DNA of 64,000 nt from Hyphomicrobium_A sp963782555 (GTDB taxonomy: Bacteria > Pseudomonadota > Alphaproteobacteria > Rhizobiales > Hyphomicrobiaceae): contig CAWAKB010000002.1 of assembly GCA_963782555.1 (NCBI GenBank), positions 124,001 to 188,000 on the forward strand. The letters run 5' to 3'. A program made the translations under genes and the position numbers. Numbering within the stretch: position 1 is the first letter of the stretch; the number at the start of each line of letters is the position of its first letter. The notes beneath the pieces are model-generated. The model saw only the letters and a program-made list of their open reading frames with translations, was not told where the DNA came from and did no database searches. This document shows, piece by piece, positions 49,226 through 56,762 of the stretch.

Positions 49226-50500
49226 TCACATTCTAAATGCCGCCCACAGCCCGATCGCGCCGGCGACGAATGCTGCGGCGAGAGCGAGCGCGAGAAGCTT
49301 GGCGAGCCGGAGGCCGCCGGCCGTCGTGGCAAGCGCCACTTTGGACAGGCTGTTGACCGTCACCGCGATCAGGATGGCGAAGGCGGCGCTGTCGGTGCTG
49401 AGCCCGCTGGGTGCGAGCCGTGCCATCGACAGACTGATCGCGTCGACGTCGACGATGCCGGAGACGGCGGCGAGCGCGTAAGCCCCGCTCGAGCCGGCCC
49501 ATGCCGCCAGACCCTTGGCCAGCGCCATGATCAGTGCGAGCAGGGCGCCGAACTCCAAAACCACGCCGAGGTCGAACGGGTTGCGCAGCGTGAGCGTGCC
49601 GGCGCCCTCGTTGTCGTCGCGCGCCCAATTGCCGAGAAACCCCGCAATGCCCGCTTGCACCAGCGTTGCAACGACGAGCGGCACCGCAAGAACGGGTAGC
49701 AGCGCGATGTTGATGAGGCCGACAATAACCAGTACGCGCACCATCATCATGGCGCTCGCCAGCATGATGCCCGCCGCGAACAGCTTCTCCCGCTCCGGGT
49801 GCTGGCGTGCGAGCCGCGCCATGTTGAGGGTCACCGCCGTGGAGGACACGAGCCCACCGGTGAGCCCCGACAGGAGAACGCCGAGGCCGGCGCCTGCGTA
49901 GCGGATCGCCACGTAGCCGGCGAACGACAAGGCCGCGATCAGGATGGTGAGGAGCCACACCTCGCGCGGGTTGACCGGGAACCAGCGCACGAGCTCGCGG
50001 TCGGGCAGGAGCGGCAGCAGGATCACCGTCATGGCGGCAAGGATCAGGCCGGCGCGCAGCTCCTCCCAGGTCAACCGCTTCAGCCACTCGTGCAGCGCAG
50101 CCTTGAGCGCGAGCAACAAGGCGGTGGCCACGCCCGCTGCCGCCGCCGCAGTTTTGTCGCCCATGACCGCCAGCGCCCCGAGCGCGAATGCGAGCATCGC
50201 CGCGACGACCGTCGTGGCGCCAAAGGTCTTGTCGTGCTCCATCTCGCGGTAGCGGAAGACGGTGATCGTTGCGGCGAAGGCGGCAAAGGCGAGCCCGAGC
50301 GCGAGTACGCCCCACGCGCCGCCGGCCAAAGCCAGCGCCCCCCAAATGCCGCCCAAGAGCCCCGATAGGGCGTGCGTGCGCAGGCCCGCAGCACGGTCCC
50401 CCTCGGCCTCCTCGCGCTGCTTCCAGCCGCGCTCGATGCCGATGACGAGGCCGATGGCGAGAGCGACGGCGAGGCGCTCGATGAGCTCGAATGTGTCCAA
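49226..50500 (-). CDS. MgtC/SapB-DUF4010 membrane protein
   Basis: 424 residues, almost entirely hydrophobic. The N-terminal ~140 residues are a MgtC-like domain (LAVALAIGLVIGIERGW, AGLRTHALSGLLGG, MEHDKTFGATTVVAA). The C-terminal DUF4010 domain (about 175-420) contains GLTGGLVSSTAVTLNMAR and SGIVDVDAISLS. About twelve spans. Proteins of this fusion type are thought to act in Mg2+ or other ion homeostasis, but the activity is unproven. Single gene on the minus strand, divergent from the oxidase subunit and pnt genes. Confidence 0.88.
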   Translation of the reverse strand: MDTFELIERLAVALAIGLVIGIERGWKQREEAEGDRAAGLRTHALSGLLGGIWGALALAGGAWGVLALGLAFAAFAATITVFRYREMEHDKTFGATTVVAAMLAFALGALAVMGDKTAAAAAGVATALLLALKAALHEWLKRLTWEELRAGLILAAMTVILLPLLPDRELVRWFPVNPREVWLLTILIAALSFAGYVAIRYAGAGLGVLLSGLTGGLVSSTAVTLNMARLARQHPEREKLFAAGIMLASAMMMVRVLVIVGLINIALLPVLAVPLVVATLVQAGIAGFLGNWARDDNEGAGTLTLRNPFDLGVVLEFGALLALIMALAKGLAAWAGSSGAYALAAVSGIVDVDAISLSMARLAPSGLSTDSAAFAILIAVTVNSLSKVALATTAGGLRLAKLLALALAAAFVAGAIGLWAAFRM

Positions 50501-50713
50501 GGTCGCGTCCGGGCTGGCTGGAGGCTCCGCTCCCGAGGCTATCTTAAAATGCTAATTAATCGCGTGTCGCGGTGCAGCGCGGGGAGCCGCGAAATGCACT
50601 CTGGGGCCAATCACTTGGCCTGCGCCAACGCGCTTTGGCTCTGATCGCTTGATAGCGGGCGTGGGTTGAGGTACGAGGTTTTTCAACGATAGCAAACCCG
50701 AGGGAGGGGAATC

Positions 50714-50857
50714 GTGGCGATCGACTTGACGAGCGGCAATCCTGCGATGGACTACGCCGAGCACGCAAAGACCTACAAGCAGTTCCTGCTTTTCACCAAG
50801 GTCGCGATCGTGTTCCTCGTTCTGCTGTTGGCGGGGATGGCCTACTTTTTGGTCTGA
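50714..50857 (+). CDS. aa3-type cytochrome c oxidase subunit IV, small form
   Basis: 47 residues from GTG 50714 (GGAGGGGA upstream). MDYAEHAKTYKQFLLFTKVA, then one membrane span (IVFLVLLLAGMAYFLV), the pattern of the bacterial aa3-oxidase subunit IV family (pfam07835). It stabilises or tunes the terminal oxidase in the inner membrane. Genes of this type commonly precede pntAA in Hyphomicrobiales, as here. The oxidase core genes are elsewhere. Confidence 0.85.
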   Translation: MAIDLTSGNPAMDYAEHAKTYKQFLLFTKVAIVFLVLLLAGMAYFLV

Positions 50858-50966
50858 TCCACGGACTGATCGCGGCCGAGGCATCCGGAGACGCGAGGCG
50901 GGTTTGATTTCTTGAAGCTTTCGCAACGTCCCGGCGCCGGAGTCCTCCGGACAATCGGAAGTTCCC

Positions 50967-52103
50967 ATGGTCACCATAGCTGTCACGGCGGAGGGGACAG
51001 ACGAGCCGCGTGTCGCGGTCTCGCCTGAGACGACAAAGAAGCTCACCGCGCTGGGCGCTCACGTGAAGGTCGAGGCCGGTGCCGGCCAGCGCTCGCGTTT
51101 TTCCGACGAGGCGCTGAAGGCCCAAGGCGCCGAGATCGTAGCGAGCGCGGCCGATGCGCTGCGCGACGCCGACATTCTCCTCAAAGTGCGCCGCCCGAGC
51201 GCCGATGAGGTCAAGGCGCTGAAGCCGGGCGCGCTGGTCGTGGCCATGCTCGATCCTTTCGGCGACCGGGCCGGGCTCGAGGCGCTCGCTGCCGCCAACG
51301 CGGCGCTGTTCTCCATGGAGTTCATGCCGCGCATCACGCGCGCCCAATCCATGGACGTGCTCTCCAGCCAGGCGAACCTCGCCGGCTACAAGGCCGTCGT
51401 CGATGCTGCGGCCATGTTCGAGCAGGCGATGCCGATGATGATGACAGCGGCGGGCACCGTGCCCGCCGCAAAAGTTTTCGTCATGGGCGCCGGCGTCGCC
51501 GGGCTGCAGGCGATCGCCACCGCGCGCCGGCTCGGTGCGCAGGTCTCCGCCACCGATGTGCGCCCCGCCGCCAAGGAGCAGGTTGCCTCACTGGGCGCCA
51601 AGTTCATCGCGGTCGAGGACGAGGAGTTCAAGCAGGCACAGACGGCAGCCGGCTACGCCAAGCCGATGTCGGCGGAGTATCAGGCCAAGCAGGCCGAGCT
51701 GGTCGCCGCGCACGTCAAGAACCAGGACATCGTCGTGACCACGGCGCTGATCCCCGGTCGTCCGGCGCCCAAGCTCATCACGCGCGCCATGATCGAGAGC
51801 ATGAAGCCCGGCGCCGTCATCGTCGATCTCGCGGCCGAGCGCGGCGGCAACACGGAGCTGACCGATCCCGGCAAGACCATCGACGTGGGTGGGGTGCGCA
51901 TATTCGCCCCGCTCAATCTCGCGGGCGAGATCGCCGTCAACGCCTCGAGCCTCTACGCCAAGAACCTGTTGGCCTTCCTCGGCATCCTAATCGACAAGGA
52001 CGAGAAGGCCCTGAAGATCGATTGGGACGACGAGATCGTCAAAGGCACGCTCGTCGCCAAGGACGGCAAGATCGTCCACCCCAGCCTGACGCAGGGAGCG
52101 TGA
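50967..52103 (+). CDS. pntAA: NAD(P) transhydrogenase subunit alpha part 1
   Basis: 378 residues. Cytosolic NAD(H)-binding part (domain I) of the proton-pumping transhydrogenase, which makes NADPH from NADH and NADP+. Rossmann motif VMGAGVAGLQAIATARRLGA, the RPAAKEQVASLGA strand and VDLAAERGGNTELT match family sequences (alanine dehydrogenase/PNT fold). In Hyphomicrobiales the alpha subunit is split into separate AA and AB genes, as seen here (pntAB begins 1 bp after the stop). Starts at ATG 50967. Confidence 0.94.
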   Translation: MVTIAVTAEGTDEPRVAVSPETTKKLTALGAHVKVEAGAGQRSRFSDEALKAQGAEIVASAADALRDADILLKVRRPSADEVKALKPGALVVAMLDPFGDRAGLEALAAANAALFSMEFMPRITRAQSMDVLSSQANLAGYKAVVDAAAMFEQAMPMMMTAAGTVPAAKVFVMGAGVAGLQAIATARRLGAQVSATDVRPAAKEQVASLGAKFIAVEDEEFKQAQTAAGYAKPMSAEYQAKQAELVAAHVKNQDIVVTTALIPGRPAPKLITRAMIESMKPGAVIVDLAAERGGNTELTDPGKTIDVGGVRIFAPLNLAGEIAVNASSLYAKNLLAFLGILIDKDEKALKIDWDDEIVKGTLVAKDGKIVHPSLTQGA

Positions 52104-52104
52104 G

Positions 52105-52515
52105 ATGATGAAACGCACCATGACCGCCGCGCTCGCAGCACTGCTGACGTCGGCTGCGCCCGCGTTTGCGGCGGAGGGCATCGGCGGCGCCATCGACCCG
52201 GTCATCTACGAGCTGATGGTGTTCGTGATGGCGATCTTCGTCGGCTACTACGTGGTGTGGAGCGTGACGCCGGCGCTGCACACGCCGCTCATGTCGGTGA
52301 CCAACGCCATCTCCTCGGTGATCGTCGTCGGCGCGCTGCTCGCGGTCGCCGTCGAGCACGGCGGTATCGAGACGCTCATGAGCTTCGGCAACCCCACATT
52401 CTCCAAAGCCTTCGGGCTGCTCGCGCTTGCCATGGCGGCCGTGAACATTTTCGGCGGCTTCCTCGTCACGCAGCGCATGCTCGCCATGTACAAGAAGAAA
52501 GGCGACAAGCGGTGA
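52105..52515 (+). CDS. pntAB: NAD(P) transhydrogenase subunit alpha part 2 (membrane)
   Basis: 136 residues with a signal-like N-terminus (MMKRTMTAALAALLTSAAPAFAAEG) and three membrane spans (about 35-52, 70-87 and 100-120). The conserved membrane piece MVFVMAIFVGYYVVWSVTPALHTPLMSVTNAISS and the MSFGNPTFSKAFG strand identify it as part of the domain II proton channel. Its TGA overlaps the GTG of pntB. Confidence 0.9.
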   Translation: MMKRTMTAALAALLTSAAPAFAAEGIGGAIDPVIYELMVFVMAIFVGYYVVWSVTPALHTPLMSVTNAISSVIVVGALLAVAVEHGGIETLMSFGNPTFSKAFGLLALAMAAVNIFGGFLVTQRMLAMYKKKGDKR

Positions 52516-53933
52516 CGGCTCCCATGACGATGTCGCCTAATCTCGTCGCCGGCCTCTATCTGGCCTCCGGCGTGTTGTTCATCCTCGCCTTGCGCGGCCT
52601 GTCGAGCCCCGCCACCTCGCGGCGCGGCAACTACGCCGGCATGCTCGGCATGGCGATTGCCATGGGAACGACGCTTGCCGTGGCGGCGCCCGAGCTTTCC
52701 ATCACCTGGTACCTGATTGTCGGCGGCCTCGCCGTCGGCGGCCTCATCGGCGCCATCACGGCGCGGCGCATTCCCATGACGGCGATGCCGGAGCTGGTCG
52801 CGGCCTTCCACTCGCTGGTCGGCCTGGCGGCGGTGTTCGTTGCGGCTTCCGCGCTTTATGCGCCGAGCTCCTTCGGCATCGGCACGCCCGGCGACATCCA
52901 CTTCGCCAGCCTCATCGAGATGTCGCTCGGCGTCGCCATCGGCGCCATCACCTTCACCGGCTCCGTCATCGCGTTTGCGAAGCTGTCGGGGCGCATGTCG
53001 GGCAAGCCCATCACGCTCCCGGCCCGCCACACGATCAACTTGGCCCTCTTCGCGTTCCTTGTTTGGCTCATCTACAGCTTCTGCCAGTCGGGCGGCGAAC
53101 CCCTTCTGTTCTGGGGCATCGCCCTGTCGGCCATGCTGTTCGGCATCCTCATCATCATCCCCATCGGCGGCGCCGACATGCCGGTCGTCATCTCGATGCT
53201 CAACTCCTATTCGGGCTGGGCGGCCGCCGGCATCGGCTTCACGTTGTCCAACATTGCGCTCATCATCACGGGCGCGCTGGTCGGCTCCTCGGGCGCGATC
53301 CTGTCCTACATCATGTGCAAGGGCATGAACCGCTCGTTCATCTCGGTGATCCTCGGCGGCTTCGGCGGCGAGGTGGCGGGACCGGCGGGCGGGGCTGAGC
53401 AGAAGCCCGTCAAGCTCGGCTCGGCGGAGGACGCCGCCTACGTGATGAAGAACGCTTCCCGCGTCATCATCGTGCCGGGCTACGGCATGGCGGTCGCCCA
53501 GGCGCAACATGCGCTGCGCGAGATGGCGGATGCTCTCAAGAAGGAGGGCGTCGAGGTCAAGTACGCGATCCACCCCGTGGCGGGACGCATGCCGGGCCAC
53601 ATGAACGTGCTCTTGGCCGAGGCCAACGTCCCCTACGACGAGGTGTTCGAGCTCGAGGACATCAATTCCGAGTTTCCGCAGACCGACGTCGTCTACGTCA
53701 TCGGCGCCAACGACGTGACCAACCCGGCGGCCGAGGACGACAAGACCTCGCCCATCTACGGCATGCCGGTGCTGCAGGTGTGGAAGGGCGGCACCGTGCT
53801 GTTCAACAAGCGCAGCCTCGCCTCGGGCTATGCCGGCATCGACAACCCGCTGTTCTACCGCGACAACACGGTGATGGTGCTGGGCGACGCCAAGAAGATG
53901 ACCGAGAACATCGTCAAGGCGCTCGCGCACTGA
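52512..53933 (+). CDS. pntB: NAD(P) transhydrogenase subunit beta
   Basis: 473 residues from GTG 52512, which overlaps the pntAB stop (GTGA) and has AAAGG nine bases upstream; ATG 52524 is an alternative. The first ~270 residues form eight or nine membrane spans of domain II (MLGMAIAMGTTLAVAAPELS, NAVAALHSLVG-type region). The C-terminal soluble domain III binds NADP(H), with VPGYGMAVAQAQHALRE, HPVAGRMPGHMNVLLAEANVPY and DVVYVIGANDVTNPAA. Completes the pntAA-AB-B operon that supplies NADPH. Confidence 0.94.
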   Translation: MTAPMTMSPNLVAGLYLASGVLFILALRGLSSPATSRRGNYAGMLGMAIAMGTTLAVAAPELSITWYLIVGGLAVGGLIGAITARRIPMTAMPELVAAFHSLVGLAAVFVAASALYAPSSFGIGTPGDIHFASLIEMSLGVAIGAITFTGSVIAFAKLSGRMSGKPITLPARHTINLALFAFLVWLIYSFCQSGGEPLLFWGIALSAMLFGILIIIPIGGADMPVVISMLNSYSGWAAAGIGFTLSNIALIITGALVGSSGAILSYIMCKGMNRSFISVILGGFGGEVAGPAGGAEQKPVKLGSAEDAAYVMKNASRVIIVPGYGMAVAQAQHALREMADALKKEGVEVKYAIHPVAGRMPGHMNVLLAEANVPYDEVFELEDINSEFPQTDVVYVIGANDVTNPAAEDDKTSPIYGMPVLQVWKGGTVLFNKRSLASGYAGIDNPLFYRDNTVMVLGDAKKMTENIVKALAH

Positions 53934-53947
53934 CGCATGCCCCCAGG

Positions 53948-54106
53948 TGTCATCCTCGGGCTTGTCCCGAGGATCCAACTCGCGGCTTATCCGGAAAGAG
54001 AAAGCATTCGCGAACGCTTGCCCCAATCGCAGCTTTGCAGCCCGCTGCAACGTGGGTCCTCGGGGTCATGCTGGAAGCATGCCTCCGGCATGGCCCGAGG
54101 ATGACA
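53948..54106. repeat. Intergenic palindromic element, copy 2
   Basis: The left arm 53948-53977 shares TGTCATCCTCGGGCTTGTCC with copy 1 at 10264. The right arm ends ...CCCGAGGATGACA at 54106, completing the outer inverted pair, with a secondary GGCATGGCC-type stem inside. It lies between pntB and the protease gene. Its last bases contain GAGG and the ATG used as the protease start. Confidence 0.85.
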
Positions 54107-54913
54107 GTCAGTCGGCTGCTCCTGTGCATGGCCTTATGCGCGCTGGCTGCGCAAGCGCGTGCCGAGGAAGGCTTCCACGTCGACGACAGGCCGGCGGCCG
54201 TGCGCGCCATCTGGCCGTCGGTCTATGCCTTCGTGTGCGAGGGCCGGAGAGGCACCTATATCGCCTCGGCCTTCTTTGTCGGGACGGCGGGCGACAGGGC
54301 GGACTACATCTTCGTCACGGCGGGGCACGCGATCCAGGATTGCAAGTCTCGGCGGCGCTATCTGGTGGAGAACATCAACCAGCCCGAGTTCGAGAGCGAT
54401 GGAATAACGGTCGCAAGACCGCCGCAGCGGCTCCACCATGTGCAGCTGGTCCAGATCGATGACGCCTATGACCTGGCCGTCGTCCGGGCGCGGGCCAGCG
54501 CCAGGAGGCTCCGCATCGGCAGCCCGCTCAAGGTCGGCAACACCTGCGACAAGGATTTGCACCGCGAGATCTATGCGGTGGGGTTCCCCGGTGTCGGCAA
54601 GCGTCGCTCCCTGCACCTGCACCGCGACGAGAAGCGCTGGAGCAAGGGGGAGTTCGTCGGTCTCGGGCGAGCCGAGTTCCGCGGAGTCATGTCGACGTAT
54701 ATCGCCACCAGCGTCGACTCGCTGCCGGGCAATTCCGGCGGACCGGTGGTGGATGAAAGCGGCGCGCTGGTCGGCGTCGTCGCGCAAGGGGTTGCGGGCG
54801 CCGACAACAACTTCCGCTACGACGTCGATCCAAAGAAGAAGGACGACTGGCAGACGTTCGTCGCGCCCTGCACCGCCGTCCTGCGGCTGCTGCACAAGAG
54901 CGGCCTGGAGTAG
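54101..54913 (+). CDS. Secreted trypsin-like serine protease
   Basis: 270 residues. Signal peptide (MTVSRLLLCMALCALAAQARA) then a chymotrypsin fold with triad His76 (VTAGHAI), Asp124 (DAYDLAVV) and Ser212 (LPGNSGGPVV), plus cysteines for disulfides. The ATG at 54101 and its GAGG ribosome-binding sequence lie inside the palindromic repeat; a second ATG at 54128 would cut the signal peptide short. The protein is a single-domain S1-type protease without PDZ, so it is distinct from DegP. Substrate unknown. Ends before a bidirectional terminator. Confidence 0.82.
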   Translation: MTVSRLLLCMALCALAAQARAEEGFHVDDRPAAVRAIWPSVYAFVCEGRRGTYIASAFFVGTAGDRADYIFVTAGHAIQDCKSRRRYLVENINQPEFESDGITVARPPQRLHHVQLVQIDDAYDLAVVRARASARRLRIGSPLKVGNTCDKDLHREIYAVGFPGVGKRRSLHLHRDEKRWSKGEFVGLGRAEFRGVMSTYIATSVDSLPGNSGGPVVDESGALVGVVAQGVAGADNNFRYDVDPKKKDDWQTFVAPCTAVLRLLHKSGLE

Positions 54914-54940
54914 CTCTCGCCCAACCTCCGCAAACAATAA

Positions 54941-54964
54941 GGCCCGGCGCGTTGGCGCCGGGCC
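54941..54964. terminator. Bidirectional intrinsic terminator hairpin
   Basis: GGCCCGGCGC-GTTG-GCGCCGGGCC is a perfect 10-bp stem between the convergent protease gene and the minus-strand gene at 54984. Short T-rich tails flank it in both directions (TTCT to the right; TTATTGTTTG when read to the left). Confidence 0.8.
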
Positions 54965-54983
54965 TTCTCATGCAAGTGCCGAT

Positions 54984-55310
54984 TTAGTTCGTCACAGCAA
55001 CGGTGCGAACCATGAGGCCGCCTGCTTCCCGGCTGAGCTCGACGCTCGTGGGCACAGTGGCCACCTCATGCGCCGTGGACAGCACGATCGCCTGACCCGG
55101 GGCCAGCACCGTCTCGAAACGGATGGGCTGCCCTTGTGGCTGGGCGAGCGTCGCGACGACATGGAAGCGGCCGGCTTCCTCGGTGTAGTAGGCAACGCCG
55201 TTGACGGCGCCGAGGTCGATCTTGTGGGCGCTCGGCCCACCGGCCCAGGCTGAACCGATCGAGGCCAAGGTGACGGCCGCGGCGATGAAGGCGACTTTGC
55301 GGAAGCTCAT
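54984..55310 (-). CDS. Small secreted protein, divergent from LysR regulator
   Basis: 108 residues from ATG 55310 behind AGGAGA. Signal peptide (MSFRKVAFIAAAVTLASIGSAWA) and a mature beta-rich part (VAYYTEEAGRFHVVATLA, RFETVLAPGQAIVLST). No cysteine. Family not recognised. Divergent by 104 bp from a LysR gene with a shared palindrome in between, so it is the probable target of that regulator. Confidence 0.7.
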   Translation of the reverse strand: MSFRKVAFIAAAVTLASIGSAWAGGPSAHKIDLGAVNGVAYYTEEAGRFHVVATLAQPQGQPIRFETVLAPGQAIVLSTAHEVATVPTSVELSREAGGLMVRTVAVTN

Positions 55311-55394
55311 GACTGTCTCCTGTCTCTGGTGGTGGAGGCCAGGGCGGATGCGCTGGTCTGTTGCGAGGGAAGATGGTACGGGGGGCATAATTAG

Positions 55395-55408
55395 TCCAAC
55401 AGATTGGA
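55395..55408. promoter_or_regulatory. Candidate LysR operator (TCCAA-N4-TTGGA)
   Basis: TCCAACAGATTGGA is an inverted repeat, 5-bp arms with 4-bp spacing, ending 6 bp before the LysR-family start and within the shared divergent region. Position and dyad symmetry fit autoregulation and control of the divergent gene. Confidence 0.5.
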
Positions 55409-55414
55409 TCAATA

Positions 55415-56377
55415 ATGCCCATCGACCACATCAATTTGGCCCGGGTGGATCTCAACCTGCTGGTGGCGCTGGACGCGCTGCTCACCGAGCGCAGCGTCAC
55501 CAAGGCGGCGGCCCGCATCGGCATCGGCCAGTCGGCCATGAGCCACAACCTGGCGCGGCTGCGCGAGCTGTTCGACGACGAGCTGATGACACGCGGTCCC
55601 CGCGGGATGCAGCCGACCCCGCGCGCGCTGGCGCTCGCCGACCCGGTGCGCATCGCGCTGGCACAGATCGAGACGCTGGTCTCGCGCGCCGACGCGTTCG
55701 ACCCGGCGACGGCAGCCCGCGTGTTTCGCATCGGCTTGCCCGACAGCGTCGAGGTGCTGGTGGGCCCGGCGCTGCTCGCCGACGTGTGCCAGCATGCGCC
55801 CGGCATCCGCTTTCGCTTCTATGCCGCCGAAGGCCAGGGGCTGCTCGACGACCTCGACGCCGACCGCCTCGACCTCGGCATCGGGGTCGGCGCGTTTGCC
55901 GGCGGCCAGGTGCACCACAAGCGGCGCGTGCTCGCCACCGACACCTACCTCGTCATGTTCAATGCCAAGAAGGTGCCCATAAAGCCGCCGATCTCGCTTG
56001 AGGACTACGTGCGCTTGCCGCACGTGCTCACGAGCTTGCGCCGCGGCGAGCGCGGCGTGGTGGACGAGGCGCTGGAGAAGTTGGGGCTAAGCCGCAAAAT
56101 CGCGCTGGTGACGCCGCGCTTCGTGGCCGTGCCGTTTCTCGTCGCGGGCGCGGCAGTGATTACGACCATGCATGCGCGCCTCGCGCGCTATTTTGCCGAC
56201 GAGCTGGGGCTAAGCTTGAGCCCGCCGCCGGTCGAGCTGCCGCAGCTGACGACCTCGCTGCTGTGGCACGCCTCCTACGACAAGGACCCCGCGCACATCT
56301 GGCTGCGCGAGACGATCGTGCGCGTCGCGGCTGAGGCGGGTGGGAAGGCGGCGATTAAGACGCGCAAGGCGCGGTGA
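55415..56377 (+). CDS. LysR-family transcriptional regulator (NodD/NahR-like clade)
   Basis: 320 residues. The N-terminal HTH LDALLTERSVTKAAARIGI, QSAMSHNLARLRELF and DDELMTRGPRGMQPTPRAL match the NodD/NahR/SyrM-type LysR group (D-L-N-L-L-V-A-L-D start). The C-terminal effector domain is typical for size. Effector unknown. Divergent from the small secreted protein; a palindrome immediately upstream of its start is a likely binding site. Confidence 0.85.
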   Translation: MPIDHINLARVDLNLLVALDALLTERSVTKAAARIGIGQSAMSHNLARLRELFDDELMTRGPRGMQPTPRALALADPVRIALAQIETLVSRADAFDPATAARVFRIGLPDSVEVLVGPALLADVCQHAPGIRFRFYAAEGQGLLDDLDADRLDLGIGVGAFAGGQVHHKRRVLATDTYLVMFNAKKVPIKPPISLEDYVRLPHVLTSLRRGERGVVDEALEKLGLSRKIALVTPRFVAVPFLVAGAAVITTMHARLARYFADELGLSLSPPPVELPQLTTSLLWHASYDKDPAHIWLRETIVRVAAEAGGKAAIKTRKAR

Positions 56378-56451
56378 GCGCGGCGCCTGATCCGCAAATG
56401 TCTGCTAGTGACCCCAAGCGGACATCCTTTGCGGGCGCCTTTATCTCGCGC

Positions 56452-56491
56452 TTATGCGGCGGCCCCTAAATCCGTATCGAATCTTTATGCG
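56452..56491 (+). promoter_or_regulatory. Direct repeat upstream of the kdp operon, candidate KdpE site
   Basis: CTTATGCG at 56451-56458 and TTTATGCG at 56484-56491 recur 33 bp apart, about three helical turns, before the first kdp ORF. The spacing suits a response regulator binding as tandem dimers. The assignment to KdpE is inference from position. Confidence 0.3.
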
Positions 56492-56535
56492 CCAAACTCT
56501 AGGTCCTCCTCGTCGCAGCGACAGGAGGACGTCAC

Positions 56536-56619
56536 ATGCTGGATCTTGTCTATCTGGCGCTCGGGCTCGGGCTCTTTGCTCTGATGAGCCTTTATGCCCG
56601 CTGGGCGGCGGGCGTGTGA
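56536..56619 (+). CDS. Small membrane peptide at the head of the kdp operon
   Basis: 27 residues: MLDLVYLALGLGLFALMSLY then ARWAAGV, one hydrophobic span followed by a basic end. AGGAGG sits 6-7 bases before the ATG. It lies immediately upstream of kdpF on the same strand. Similar short hydrophobic ORFs precede kdpF in other alphaproteobacteria by my recollection; a role in the Kdp complex or in coupling translation is inference. Confidence 0.6.
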   Translation: MLDLVYLALGLGLFALMSLYARWAAGV

Positions 56620-56627
56620 GGCCTGCC

Positions 56628-56714
56628 ATGCTCGATCTCGTGCTCGGTGCGATCGTGGCCGCCGGCATCGGCGCCTACCTCGTCTATGCTCTCCTCTACC
56701 CCGAGAAGCTCTGA
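56628..56714 (+). CDS. kdpF: KdpF, small stabilising subunit of the Kdp K+ ATPase
   Basis: 28 residues: MLDLVLGAIVAAGIGAYLVY then ALLYPEKL. One membrane span and the YLVYALLxPExx ending are diagnostic of KdpF, a lipid-like subunit that stabilises the KdpFABC complex. Begins 8 bp after the preceding small ORF and 48 bp before kdpA. Too short for most automatic calls. Confidence 0.9.
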   Translation: MLDLVLGAIVAAGIGAYLVYALLYPEKL

Positions 56715-56762
56715 TCATCCGCGCGCGCCGCCAGGTGTGGCCGCGCAGCTGAGGCTCGTCAC

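Noticed and set aside
54941..54964. Third copy of the palindromic repeat family
   Set aside because: The sequence is a plain GC stem with T-rich flanks and shares no bases with the TGTCATCCTCGGG arms; it is called a terminator.
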